From: CBDEGU01 sp965238045
Lineage (GTDB): Bacteria > Acidobacteriota > Terriglobia > Bryobacterales > UBA6623
Assembly (NCBI GenBank): GCA_965238045.1
Contig: CBDEGU010000010.1
Span: 1 to 64,000 of the forward strand
Direction: 5' to 3'
Length of the DNA stretch: 64,000 bases
The notes under the pieces were generated by a model that saw only the letters and a list, made by a program, of their open reading frames with translations, did not search any database and was not told the DNA's origin. The translations under genes and the position numbers were made by a program. Position 1 is the stretch's first letter; the number at the start of each line of letters is the position of its first letter. This document shows, piece by piece, positions 52,502 through 61,080 of this stretch.

Positions 52502-53893
52502 TTACATCGGCCGGCCGGCGGAATGCACGGGCTTGGTGAGTGCCCGCCGGTGCAGTTCGCGCCACTGGCGGCTGCCGTCGTCGGGAATCGTCTCCATGTG
52601 GATTCCCCGCGGGAACACGGGCAGGCGCCCTTGCTCGAAATCCTTGTAGTAGGTCTGCGCGACAGCGTAGTAGCTTGTCGCTCCCGAGGGCCAGCGAATG
52701 GCGTGCAGCAGGCCGGGCGGCGGATAGGGGTTCTCGGTGATGCGCTCACTACGGTAGCGCTCGATTGCATTCTCGTCCAGCTCGTAGCCAAGCCCCGGAG
52801 CTTCGGGAATGGCGGCCGAGCCATTCTCCACCAGGATGCCGGGCTTGATGAGCGGGTGCTCGTAGATCTGATGGCAGTCGATCGCCGGCCAGCGGGCATG
52901 GCTCAATACCGCCGCGTAGTGAAGCGCGTGGGCGGCTGTGATTCCGGTGCCGACGTTCTGCAGCCAAAACGGCACGCCCGCGCCGGCGGCGATGGCGCCT
53001 TGCCGCAGCACGTTATTCGTGCCGTAGCCGATGATGAGCACGTCGCAGACTTCCTCGCGCAGCGCGGTCATGATCGGCGGGTCGCCGTAGTGCATCGCGA
53101 TCGGCACGCGGGTCTTGCTTCGCAGTTTGCGGTTGCCTTCGATGTCGCTTTGCGGAATGGGCGTCTCGTAGGCACCGATGTGGTGGTACTTCTCAAGTTC
53201 GATGCAATAGGGAACGGCGCGGGCGGCGTCGAGGAGCATACGGTTGAAATCGAAATCAATCTTGAAATGCGCGGGCAGGGTCTTCGTTAGCACGCGGCAC
53301 TGCTCATCGAGATCAAACCAGGGGCGCGCCTTGGCCTTGAGATCGGTGTAGCCCCGCGAGAGGGCGAGCTTGCATTCACTAACCCAGTCGGCGGCCGGCA
53401 TGTCGATCACCCACCAGCTCATGAAGGCGCGGTCCCGGCGCCGGCGTCCCAGCAAGCGGTGAATCGGTACGTCGTTGGCCTTGGCTACGGCGTCAAATAG
53501 CGCATACTGCAGACCGGTTCCATGCGAGTCGTCCCACATCAGCTCGGCGGCGTTGCGGCCGATCACCTTGCTTTCGTCGCCGCTGTTTTCGAGGAAGTAC
53601 TGAATGTTCTCGCCGATGCCAGAGACGCCGCACTTGAGGTGGACTTTGCAGATCTCTATATGCTTCCAATTCCCCGACCGGTTGCGCTCCATGTGGGGGC
53701 GCGGAACATCGCGGAAGGGCACAGTGAGGGTGGTGCGTTCGACCTTCGTGACCGTCGTGTCGAGCGGGCCGGTGAGGGCCGGAGCCGAAGCGCGAGCGGC
53801 CACACCGGCGCGGGCCAGCGGGGCCGTCATGGCCAGTGCGCCCGCCGCCGCGGACGCTTGGAGTAACTCTCGCCGTGCTGCTAGTTTTTTCAT
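52502..53893 (-). CDS. Exported enolase-superfamily protein, paralog 1
   Basis: 463 residues. Leader MKKLAARRELLQASAAAGALAMTAPLARA. Mandelate-racemase/enolase fold: N-terminal capping domain (VTKVERTTLTVPFRDVP, GIGENIQYFLENSG) and a barrel with DLKAKARPWFDLDEQC (KxK), IDFDFNRMLLDA (first metal Asp), AYETPIPQSD (Glu), AMHYGDPP and IDCHQIYEHPLI (His). The third metal ligand is not obvious. A sugar-acid dehydratase or epimerase is the family guess. It follows its paralog by 5 bp in one transcription unit, and both end AGRPM. Confidence 0.8.
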   Translation of the reverse strand: MKKLAARRELLQASAAAGALAMTAPLARAGVAARASAPALTGPLDTTVTKVERTTLTVPFRDVPRPHMERNRSGNWKHIEICKVHLKCGVSGIGENIQYFLENSGDESKVIGRNAAELMWDDSHGTGLQYALFDAVAKANDVPIHRLLGRRRRDRAFMSWWVIDMPAADWVSECKLALSRGYTDLKAKARPWFDLDEQCRVLTKTLPAHFKIDFDFNRMLLDAARAVPYCIELEKYHHIGAYETPIPQSDIEGNRKLRSKTRVPIAMHYGDPPIMTALREEVCDVLIIGYGTNNVLRQGAIAAGAGVPFWLQNVGTGITAAHALHYAAVLSHARWPAIDCHQIYEHPLIKPGILVENGSAAIPEAPGLGYELDENAIERYRSERITENPYPPPGLLHAIRWPSGATSYYAVAQTYYKDFEQGRLPVFPRGIHMETIPDDGSRQWRELHRRALTKPVHSAGRPM

Positions 53894-53898
53894 AACGG

Positions 53899-55293
53899 CT
53901 ACATCGGGCGTCCGGCCAGGTGGACACCTCCGCTTTGGGCCTTGGCGTTCATGTCCTTCCACTCCTTGCCGCCGTCGTTTTTCACCTCTTCCATGTAGAC
54001 GCCGCGCGGAAATACAGGCAACTTCCCGGTCGTGAAATCCGCCCGGAACTCATCGGCGTTGCGATAGTAGCTCGTCGCCCCGGAAGGCCAGCGGATGGCG
54101 TAGAGCCGGTTGGGCCGCGGCCGCTCGGGAATACGCTCGATGCGGTACTTCGCCAGCGCGTCTTCATCGAGTTCATAGCCGAGACCGGGGCCCTCGGGAA
54201 TCACTGCCGAACCGTTCGCTAGCTTGATCACCGGACGCACCATATCGGAAACAAACATGTGATTCAAATTGATCGAGGGCCAGCGCGCATGCGTCAGGAC
54301 CGCCGCCTTGTGCATCGCCCACACCGCGGTTACGCCGCTGCCGGTGAGTTGCAGCCAAAACGGCTTGCTCGCCATCGCCGCGATCGCCCCGTTTTCCATC
54401 ACGCGGCTCGCGCCTCCGCCGATAACAAAACCGTCGCAAACTTCCTCGCGTAGCGCCGTCATGATCGGCGGCGAGCCATAGTGCATTGCGATCGGGATGC
54501 GGGTCTTGGTTCGAAGCAGTTTATTCCCCTCGACATCGGCCTGGGGGATGGGCGTTTCCCAGATATCGATATTGTGGAACTGCTCTAGCTCGACCAGATA
54601 GGGGGCGGCGTGGCCGCTATCGAGCAGCGTGGAGTTAAAGTCGAAATCGATGGCGAAGTGTTTCGGCAGAGTCGGTGTCAAGACTTTGCACTGCTCAATG
54701 AGGTCCATCCAGGGACGCGCTTTCCCCTTGAATGCGGTGTAGCCCTTGGAGACGGCCTCTTTGCATTCGAGCGCCCAGTCCTCGGGGTTCATGTCCACGG
54801 CCCACCAGCTCATGAAGGCGCGGTTGCGCACCTGGCGTCCAAGCAGTGCATGAACCGGCACGTCATTCGACTTGGCAACCGCGTCGAACAGGGCCATTTG
54901 GACGCCTGTGCCTACCGAGTCATCCCACATGGTTTCGGCGGCGCTCTTGCCGACGACGCGCTTGCGGGCGTCGCGTCCCATGCTGCCTTCGCCGAAGCCG
55001 GTGACGCCATTCGCCAAGTGCACCTTGTAGATCTGCTTGAAGCGCCTGCCCTCGTGGGCGAACTCGCGATACTGATGGCGCTTGGGGACGGGCTTGAACG
55101 GCAGGTCGATGAAGATCTGCTCGACCTTCTTCACCGTCATGTTCGAGTTGCCCACCACCGCGGGGGCCGCTGCGGCCGCGGAGGTGCTGGCCGCCAGCGG
55201 TATGCCCGCCAGCGGTATGCCTGCCACCATGGAACTGGCGCCGGCCACGGCACAATTACGAAACCATTTGCGTCGAGAGATTCTGGTTGACAC
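53899..55293 (-). CDS. Exported enolase-superfamily protein, paralog 2
   Basis: 464 residues. A Tat-like leader, MSTRISRRKWFRNCAVAGAS, contains a doubled AGIPL from a 15-bp tandem repeat. The barrel has FKGKARPWMDLIEQC (KxK), IDFDFNSTLLDSG, IWETPIPQAD, AMHYGSPP and INLNHMFVSDMV. It matches paralog 1 along its whole length, including the closing SGATSYYRNADEFRADFTTGKLPVFPRGVYME segment. It is upstream of paralog 1 in the same unit. Differences at the putative His site (NLNH against DCHQ) suggest different substrates or loss of activity in one. Confidence 0.8.
   Translation of the reverse strand: MSTRISRRKWFRNCAVAGASSMVAGIPLAGIPLAASTSAAAAAPAVVGNSNMTVKKVEQIFIDLPFKPVPKRHQYREFAHEGRRFKQIYKVHLANGVTGFGEGSMGRDARKRVVGKSAAETMWDDSVGTGVQMALFDAVAKSNDVPVHALLGRQVRNRAFMSWWAVDMNPEDWALECKEAVSKGYTAFKGKARPWMDLIEQCKVLTPTLPKHFAIDFDFNSTLLDSGHAAPYLVELEQFHNIDIWETPIPQADVEGNKLLRTKTRIPIAMHYGSPPIMTALREEVCDGFVIGGGASRVMENGAIAAMASKPFWLQLTGSGVTAVWAMHKAAVLTHARWPSINLNHMFVSDMVRPVIKLANGSAVIPEGPGLGYELDEDALAKYRIERIPERPRPNRLYAIRWPSGATSYYRNADEFRADFTTGKLPVFPRGVYMEEVKNDGGKEWKDMNAKAQSGGVHLAGRPM
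55193..55222. repeat. 15-bp tandem repeat in the leader of enolase paralog 2
   Basis: GCCAGCGGTATGCC[CT] twice in a row (14 of 15 bases equal), coding AGIPL twice within the signal peptide. Confidence 0.75.
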
Positions 55294-55384
55294 GGTTGCA
55301 CCTCCGATGTCTTCTGACGAAGTCTTTCTCGCCGGAAAAAACGATGTTTTTCGCGCCGATCACGCCGTCGTCAGAATTGTACCT

Positions 55385-55416
55385 CACTGGACGGGAACTC
55401 GACTGGACGGGAACTC
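55385..55416. repeat. 16-bp tandem repeat
   Basis: ACTGGACGGGAACTCG occurs twice with no gap (55385-55400 and 55401-55416), in the non-coding stretch between the enolase pair and the GNAT gene. Confidence 0.85.
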
Positions 55417-55471
55417 GGGCACGGGCTCGCAAAGGGCCCCGCCGCTGGGTGCGAGGCCCCAGGGCACTCAG

Positions 55472-55990
55472 CTAGAGGTCAATCCGGTAGTAGATGCCGT
55501 CGGGCGCGCCTAGCTCATCGGTGTAGCTGTCCTTCAGGTGTTCCCTTTCGTAGGCAACGAGCTTTCGGTTCATGTGGAGCATGGCGGCGGCCATCCCCAG
55601 GCGGTTGCGCCCGGTGATGTAGAGGTAGCCCATCTGGCGCGCTCCGGCGACTTGCCGCTGTTTGAGTTCCCAGCCGATGCAGCGACTTCTGTGCCGCGCC
55701 ACCACGGCCAGGTCGGCGGCATACATCGTGGTCGAGTGGTTCCACTCCGGATCATCCCGCGCCCATGGCAGATCTGGGAACATTTCGAGCCGCGCGCCCA
55801 AACAGATGCCCAGCAACTGATCGTTCTCGATCATGATGAGTGAGAGCGACCGCGAGTCGGCCATCAGGCGTTCGAAGTATTCTTCGGTTTCTCGGCGCTC
55901 GGGTTCGAAGGCCTCTTCCTCCAGTTGCATGATCTGGCTGGCGTAGCGCGGCCAGTCGTCAAAACTCAGTGATTTGATTCGGCGTGACAT
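55472..55990 (-). CDS. GNAT-type acyltransferase-like protein
   Basis: 172 residues: LEEEAFEPERRETEEYFERLMADSRSLSLIMIENDQLLGICLGARLE, then TTMYAADLAVVARHRSRCIGWELKQRQVAGARQMGYLYITGRNRLGMAAAMLHMNRKL. The A-x-L-A-V-x-x-x-x-R-x-x-x-x-G block is the acetyl-CoA pyrophosphate loop of GNAT enzymes, followed by the R-N-R-x-x-M-x-x-x-x-x-x-N acceptor-side pattern. Acetyl acceptor unknown. Starts are ATGs at 55988-55990 or 55994-55996. Confidence 0.75.
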   Translation of the reverse strand: MSRRIKSLSFDDWPRYASQIMQLEEEAFEPERRETEEYFERLMADSRSLSLIMIENDQLLGICLGARLEMFPDLPWARDDPEWNHSTTMYAADLAVVARHRSRCIGWELKQRQVAGARQMGYLYITGRNRLGMAAAMLHMNRKLVAYEREHLKDSYTDELGAPDGIYYRIDL

Positions 55991-55998
55991 CGGCATCC

Positions 55999-56038
55999 CG
56001 GATCGCAGGAACCTGGTATCACGGATCGCAAGAACCTG
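55999..56038. repeat. 17-bp direct repeat upstream of the GNAT gene
   Basis: CGGATCGCAGGAACCTG (55999-56015) and CGGATCGCAAGAACCTG (56022-56038), one mismatch, 23-bp period. It could be a regulator site or one of the many short duplications in this window. Confidence 0.55.
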
Positions 56039-56198
56039 ACCCAGAGAAAATCTTACCATCCAGTTCGAGGCTGACCGCAGGGACGGGATGTTCTATCCTC
56101 GGGGCTTCGTGGCCGCGGGCTGTGCGCCGGCTGTGGGCGCACTGGGCTCGGACCGCGCTGTTTACATCTAGTTCGCTGGTCATGCAAGATGGAGTTGG

Positions 56199-56981
56199 AT
56201 GTCGTACGCGAATCTGCTATTCGAAGTGAGCGACGGGATCGCGCTCGTTACGGTAAACCGTCCCGCGAAACTGAATCCTCTGAACCGGGAAACGGTGAGA
56301 GCCATCGGTGAGTGCTTTCGCGACATCGCGGCTGACGATTCGGTGAAGGCCGTCATTTTGACCGGGGCCGGCGAAAAAGCCTTTGTCGCCGGAGCCGACA
56401 TTCATGAGCTTGAGCACCTCGGCGCGATCGAGGGACGCGAATTCGGCATGCACGGCCAGCGGGTGTTTTCAGAAATCGAGCATCTTCGAAAGCCCGTGAT
56501 CGCCGCCATCAACGGATGGGCGCTAGGCGGCGGGCTGGAGCTGGCCATGGCATGCCACATCCGCATTGCCTCGCCGAACGCGAAACTCGGCCAGCCGGAA
56601 GTCAAGCTGGGCATCGTGCCCGGCCACGGCGGAACGCAGCGGCTGCCGCGTCTGGTGGGCAAGGGACGGGCCTTGGAGATGATTCTCACCGGCGATCCGA
56701 TCTCCGCCGAGGAGGCCCATCGCATCGGATTGGTCAATCGCGTCGTGCCGGCCGGGGACCTGATTGCCGAAGCCCGCTCGATTGCCGCTAAAATACTAGA
56801 GAACGGGCCGGTTGCCGTGGCGCTCTGTCTCGACGCGGTTCACCGCGGGATGGAGATGCCGCTCGAAGAAGCCCTCGCCTGGGAGGCTGCGCAGTTCGGT
56901 TTGAGTTGCGCCACCGAGGACATCCGCGAAGGGACCCGGGCGTTTCTCGATAAACGAAAGGCTCGCTTCAAGGGCTGCTGA
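56199..56981 (+). CDS. Enoyl-CoA hydratase/isomerase (crotonase) family protein
   Basis: 260 residues. Crotonase fold: VTVNRPAKLNPLNRETV, oxyanion-hole segment GEKAFVAGADIHELEHL, INGWALGGGLELAMACHIRIAS, and catalytic-Glu segments QPEVKLGIVPGHGGTQRLPRLVG and AEEAHRIGLVNRVVP. Likely hydrates 2-enoyl-CoA in fatty-acid or branched-chain breakdown, in the cytoplasm. The usual Phe in PGFGGTQ is His here. First gene of a compact trio, 3 bp before ribH. Confidence 0.9.
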   Translation: MSYANLLFEVSDGIALVTVNRPAKLNPLNRETVRAIGECFRDIAADDSVKAVILTGAGEKAFVAGADIHELEHLGAIEGREFGMHGQRVFSEIEHLRKPVIAAINGWALGGGLELAMACHIRIASPNAKLGQPEVKLGIVPGHGGTQRLPRLVGKGRALEMILTGDPISAEEAHRIGLVNRVVPAGDLIAEARSIAAKILENGPVAVALCLDAVHRGMEMPLEEALAWEAAQFGLSCATEDIREGTRAFLDKRKARFKGC

Positions 56982-56984
56982 TTC

Positions 56985-57491
56985 ATGCGAAGGAAGCAAG
57001 AGCATTACCAGTCGATCGAGGGTGAGCTGGCCGCCCAGGGTCTTCGTTTCGGCGTGGTCGTAAGCCGCTTTAATAGTTTCATTACCGACCGCTTGCTCAG
57101 CGGCGCGATCGACGCTCTCAGCAGAATGGGCGCCGCCTCCGATGCCATCGACGTGGCGCGCGTTCCCGGCTCGCTCGAGATTCCGGTCGCCGCCGGCGAG
57201 ATGGCCAGGAGCGGGCGCTATGATGCGGTGATCTGTTTGGGCGCCGTGATACGAGGTGATACGCCGCATTTCGACTACGTCGCCTCGGAAACCTCCCGCG
57301 GCATCGCCGCCGCGGGACGTGAAACCGGCGTGCCGGTCATCTTCGGCGTTCTCACCTGCCATACGCTGGAACAGGCGATTGATCGCGCCGGAGCCAAGGG
57401 CGGCAACAAGGGCTTTGACGCGGCGATGACCGCGATCGAAACGGCGAACCTTCTGAAAGAGTTGCGATCCGCCGTGGAAGCGACAAAGTAA
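56985..57491 (+). CDS. ribH: 6,7-dimethyl-8-ribityllumazine synthase
   Basis: 168 residues. Joins the ribityl-aminouracil and dihydroxybutanone phosphate in riboflavin synthesis. Family motifs are FGVVVSRFNSFITDRLLSGA, ARVPGSLEIPVAA and CLGAVIRGDTPHFDYVASE with the catalytic His, then PVIFGVLTCHTLEQAIDRAG. Length is typical. Other rib genes are not in the window. Between the crotonase (3 bp) and nusB (1 bp); the ribH-nusB pairing is common in bacteria. Confidence 0.95.
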   Translation: MRRKQEHYQSIEGELAAQGLRFGVVVSRFNSFITDRLLSGAIDALSRMGAASDAIDVARVPGSLEIPVAAGEMARSGRYDAVICLGAVIRGDTPHFDYVASETSRGIAAAGRETGVPVIFGVLTCHTLEQAIDRAGAKGGNKGFDAAMTAIETANLLKELRSAVEATK

Positions 57492-57492
57492 A

Positions 57493-57945
57493 ATGCCTTC
57501 CCGCCATCGTTCCCGTGAATGCGCCGTGCAGATGATCTATCAATGGGACATCACGGGCACATCTCCCGAGCAAGTGATGGGGGCGTACTGGGGAAGCCTG
57601 TCAAAAGGCGATGACGGTGTGGTGGCGGAAAGCGATCCGTTCGCCAATCGTCTGCTCGAAGGGGTTTCTAGCGGGATCAAGGAAGTTGACGAGCTGATCC
57701 GAAAACATTCCGCTCATTGGCGGCTCGAACGCATGGCCGTGGTGGACCGCAGCATTCTGCGCATGGCGGTGTACGAAATGCTTTCGACGCCCGAACTGGG
57801 GCCAGTGGTCATCAACGAGGCGATTGAAATCGGCCGCAGGTTTTCCGGCCAAGAATCGGTTCCGTTTCTCAATGGCGTGCTCGATGCCGTGCGGAAGTCG
57901 CTCCAGCCCAACCCCAGCGGACTGGCCAAACAACCTGCCGGCTGA
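57493..57945 (+). CDS. nusB: Transcription antitermination factor NusB
   Basis: 150 residues, all-helical. RHRSRECAVQMIYQWDITG at the start, DELIRKHSAHWRLERMAVVDRSILRMAVYEML, PVVINEAIEIGRRFSGQESVPFLNGVLDAV. Binds boxA with S10 in rRNA antitermination. Starts 1 bp after the ribH stop, so it is translated from the same message. Confidence 0.95.
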   Translation: MPSRHRSRECAVQMIYQWDITGTSPEQVMGAYWGSLSKGDDGVVAESDPFANRLLEGVSSGIKEVDELIRKHSAHWRLERMAVVDRSILRMAVYEMLSTPELGPVVINEAIEIGRRFSGQESVPFLNGVLDAVRKSLQPNPSGLAKQPAG

Positions 57946-57985
57946 GGCGGGCGCGGCACGGCGCACCGCGCTTCATGGCACAAGT

Positions 57986-58282
57986 TCACTGCACCGCCAC
58001 CGAACCGACCGCGTTTGGGTCGAGCCGGATCTCTCCAAAGGCGCTCTCGTACTGAGCGACATTCTGCTGCAAGACTCCCAACAGAGCTTTCGCCTGCTGC
58101 GGGCTGAGGTAGATCCCCTGGAAACTCTGGATGTCCACCTCCTCGGGCCTCGTCTGATGAAGGGTTCCGAATTGAATGAAGAAATCCCAGAGGTTGACTC
58201 GCACCTGTACGCTGTTGGCGTAGTTTTCCCGGTAGTCCGTGGTCTTCTTTAAGTTGATCTTGGCCTGTTTCTTTTCGGGCAT
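57986..58282 (-). CDS. DUF3467 family protein
   Basis: 98 residues from MPEKKQAKINLKK: NYANSVQVRVNLWDFFIQFG, then SFQGIYLSPQQAKALLGVLQQNVAQYESAFGEI, the signature of DUF3467. Small cytoplasmic protein of unknown function, widespread in Acidobacteriota and other phyla. Convergent with nusB, 40 bp apart. An ATG three codons earlier (58289-58291) is an alternative start. Confidence 0.85.
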   Translation of the reverse strand: MPEKKQAKINLKKTTDYRENYANSVQVRVNLWDFFIQFGTLHQTRPEEVDIQSFQGIYLSPQQAKALLGVLQQNVAQYESAFGEIRLDPNAVGSVAVQ

Positions 58283-58361
58283 TGCTCTCATGCTTGCGTA
58301 CCGGGGAGCGCCGAGTCAATGCCGCCGCCAGAGTGGGCCGAAGAGAGAGCTACGGCCGAAG

Positions 58362-59915
58362 CTATTGCTTCGCTGGCTCCTGGGAAGGAGAGTCCCGGCC
58401 GGGCACCTCTTTATCGTCGAAGGAGACGTCGGAGTCGGTGTTAAAGATAAACGACTCGCTCGAAAACTTTCGGTAGTTGCGGAACTCGATCTTGTTCCAG
58501 GTGCAGTGCGTCGAACTACGGAAGCAGGACAAGATGGATGAGTAGGCGGGCAGCAGATGCTCTTGCGAGCCGATCCGGACCATCGCGTAATCAATGGTCA
58601 GCTCCATCGTGTCGAGGGGAAACCCAAGCGGAAGATTCAGGGCTTGCATTTCGATCCGGACCAGCCGCTGCGTCGCTTCGTCGACCCAGACCGATCCCTT
58701 GTACTCGGGCACGTACGAGGCGGAGGCGACATTGGCCTGCCAGCTCGACCGCTCCCGCTCGACATGGAAGCTGTAGACTTTGCTCCTCGACCTGGTCGAG
58801 CTGTCGTACCGGTGATACTTGAAATCGGCCCTGGTCCAGGGGTCGAACAGGTTTCGCGGCACGGTGCCGTACTCGCCCCGCGACCAGGCGCCGTCGAGCT
58901 CGTCCATTTTCTTTTTGACCTTTTTCCCGTTGCGCTTGATCTCCTGGTAGGACTCGGCGCCGTCCTCGTAGGCGACATTGGCTTCGATGATGTCCTGGGC
59001 CGTCCAGTCGGCGGGACGGACTGTGCTCACGAAGCGGGCGACAATCTGCCGGCAGATGAAGTTCGGCAGGGATGAGGCGAAGGCCAGGGTGTTTTCGCGC
59101 ACCTTTTCGATCAGCGGGTCTGGCTTGCGAACCGCGGGAGGCAGCGGGAATTCGGTCCGAGGCGCTGAGTTTCCCAGGATCGCGCGGTCTGCCGGGAGCG
59201 GCTCGGCTGCCGGAGGCGGGGAGTTCGCCGCGCGCTCCCTTCGGATGCGGGCAGCTTCTTCGGGCGACTTGCGGCGCAGTCTCGGCGGACCGGAGTCATC
59301 TTCATCAACGGGCTCATGACGGCTCAGGGGGTCGGAGGAGTGGATCGTCGCCGAAGGCAGCGGGGTGCTGGCAGGCTCGCCGGCGTCATTGTCTGTATTC
59401 GTATCTGAGGTCTTAGCCGCCTCCTCGCGGGAATCGGCCACGACCTCGGGCGGCGCTTTCTTGTCGCGAAACACTCTCTCGGCGGTCAGGAAACCTCTTG
59501 GGCCGCGCTGCGCTTCCACACGCAACTCGTCGCCCTTATGCAAGCTGGTACGCTGGATCTCATCCTCGTCGTCGAAAAACTTTGTTTCTCTCTTCAGGTG
59601 GATGCGGTAGACCTGCTTGTCATAGGCCTCGATCGTCAGAATCTTTTCGTCAGCTTTGATAAAGACGCCGTAGAAAATATTGGAGCCCCGGTAGGGAGGC
59701 AAATCTGGCGCCGGAGTACGGTGCGTCTCGGTGCGGCCGCGAGTACCAGGGAGCGGAGTGCGCCGGGGCGGCCGGTTGTCGGGAAACGGCGACGGGACAG
59801 GGGCGGGAAACTGCGCGAAAGCTATGGCGGGGGCCGCGGCGAAAAGAAGAACCACCAGGGCGGCCGAGCACAGGGCGCGGCCAGCCCCGCGGCCACTTGT
59901 GTTCCAACTCCACAT
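58362..59915 (-). CDS. Acidobacterial exported protein of unknown function
   Basis: About 517 residues from MWSWNTSGRG, with a signal peptide (LCSAALVVLLFAAAPAIAFA). Part 1 is a small beta domain (IFYGVFIKADEKILTIEAYDKQVYRIHLKRETKFF). Part 2 (about 150-270) is low-complexity, Pro/Arg/Asp-rich and probably disordered. Part 3 is a beta-rich domain like those of Acidobacteriota secreted proteins (FICRQIVARFVSTVRPADW, GSVWVDEATQRLVRIEMQALNLPLGFPLDTMELTIDYAMV, LPAYSSILSC). Upstream starts in the same frame are an ATG at 59934-59936 and a TTG at 59952-59954. Confidence 0.7.
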   Translation of the reverse strand: MWSWNTSGRGAGRALCSAALVVLLFAAAPAIAFAQFPAPVPSPFPDNRPPRRTPLPGTRGRTETHRTPAPDLPPYRGSNIFYGVFIKADEKILTIEAYDKQVYRIHLKRETKFFDDEDEIQRTSLHKGDELRVEAQRGPRGFLTAERVFRDKKAPPEVVADSREEAAKTSDTNTDNDAGEPASTPLPSATIHSSDPLSRHEPVDEDDSGPPRLRRKSPEEAARIRRERAANSPPPAAEPLPADRAILGNSAPRTEFPLPPAVRKPDPLIEKVRENTLAFASSLPNFICRQIVARFVSTVRPADWTAQDIIEANVAYEDGAESYQEIKRNGKKVKKKMDELDGAWSRGEYGTVPRNLFDPWTRADFKYHRYDSSTRSRSKVYSFHVERERSSWQANVASASYVPEYKGSVWVDEATQRLVRIEMQALNLPLGFPLDTMELTIDYAMVRIGSQEHLLPAYSSILSCFRSSTHCTWNKIEFRNYRKFSSESFIFNTDSDVSFDDKEVPGRDSPSQEPAKQ

Positions 59916-60067
59916 GGCTGTCACGCCGCTTCGCATTCGATCACCGGCATCCAATGATCATCATCCCGTGACCGAAGGAACGACGCAACACCTATCGTAA
60001 TGCGTATCCCTGTTGCAACGCTTATCACTGTTCCGACGCTCGCCAGGCCGCAAACGGTACAGCGGTC

Positions 60068-60913
60068 TCACGGTTTTCGCGGGCGAAAGCCGACCGAGAG
60101 CGTAAGGCCGCCTCCCGGAGCCGGAGTGACGTTCCACTGCAAGCGGTGGTTGTCCCCGCGTGCCCTGCGCGAGACCGTGCGACCGATGATGTAGCCGATC
60201 GCGGCGCCGGCAACGACATCGCTGAGATAGTGCACTCCGTATTCCATCCGCGAGAAGCCGACATAGGTGGCGCCGAGATACGCCGGGACGCCGGCTTTCC
60301 AGCCGTAATGTTCCGAGACGACCGTCGCCCAGGTGAACGCCGTCGAGGTATGGCCCGAGGGAAACGAATGAAAATCCGAACCGTCGGGACGCTCACGGCC
60401 GACGATCGACTTCATAGGGTAAACGATCGCCGTGTTCATCACCAGGCCCTGGGCTAACGAGTAACTCATCGAGCGGAAGCGGGTGTCGTCCTTGCGCAGC
60501 AGAAAGCCAGTGACCAGCGCGCCTCCCATCACGGGCGCCACGATCTTGAGCGTTCCCAGCTCGTGAGCTGGGCGGGAGAAATTCGATGAGCGGCTGTCGC
60601 GGAAGTGCCTGGCAAGTCGCTGGTCGGGAAGGAAAGCCAATCCGGTGGCCACCCCTCCGGCAAGCAGCGGCAGGAGGTTGTCTCTTGACGCCAGCGCGCG
60701 AAAATTCCCAATCAGGTCTTTCGGGAAGTCGCGAAGTTCGGGGCGCTGGAATTCGGTTCTCTCGGCATCACCGGGGGGTGTGGAGAGACAAGGGTCGCCC
60801 GCAGCCTGCAGACAGGGGCAGATGGCGAGGACGAGGACGGGACCCAGGGTGCGGTGGGAACAAATCACGGGAGTTTGACCAGCGGGATGTTTTTCAGTCA
60901 ACGACTGTAACAA
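60068..60913 (-). CDS. PAP2-type membrane phosphatase
   Basis: 281 residues with several membrane helices and the three phosphatase motifs of the PAP2 superfamily: KSIVGRERPDGSDFHS (KxxxxxxRP), FPSGHTSTAF (PSGH) and SRMEYGVHYLSDVVAGAAIGY (SRxxxxxHxxxD). It removes phosphate from lipid substrates such as phosphatidate or undecaprenyl diphosphate at the outer face of the membrane. The listed start is a TTG; a GTG at 60863-60865 just before the signal-like VICSHRTLGPVLVLAICPC is as likely. Confidence 0.85.
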   Translation of the reverse strand: MLQSLTEKHPAGQTPVICSHRTLGPVLVLAICPCLQAAGDPCLSTPPGDAERTEFQRPELRDFPKDLIGNFRALASRDNLLPLLAGGVATGLAFLPDQRLARHFRDSRSSNFSRPAHELGTLKIVAPVMGGALVTGFLLRKDDTRFRSMSYSLAQGLVMNTAIVYPMKSIVGRERPDGSDFHSFPSGHTSTAFTWATVVSEHYGWKAGVPAYLGATYVGFSRMEYGVHYLSDVVAGAAIGYIIGRTVSRRARGDNHRLQWNVTPAPGGGLTLSVGFRPRKP

Positions 60914-61036
60914 GTAGACCTAGTATCGCAGCAGATGGCTTATTTCGCTACGGTTCGCGGCGAGCCGAAAGAATTCCCCGCATGGCAGACAGCGGTCCAT
61001 GAACCCCTCGAGAATGTCTTGTGCGCAAGGATCCAC

Positions 61037-61080
61037 TTAGCGGCTGGTTCCCTGCTTGTTAGCGGCTGGTTCCCTGCTTG
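61037..61080. repeat. 22-bp tandem repeat at the sulfatase stop codon
   Basis: A 22-bp unit (TTAGCGGC...CTGCTTG) occurs twice without a gap, 61037-61058 and 61059-61080, with no mismatch. The second unit codes the last seven residues (KQGTSR) and stop of the sulfatase. The first unit is therefore a silent copy behind the gene. Confidence 0.9.
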
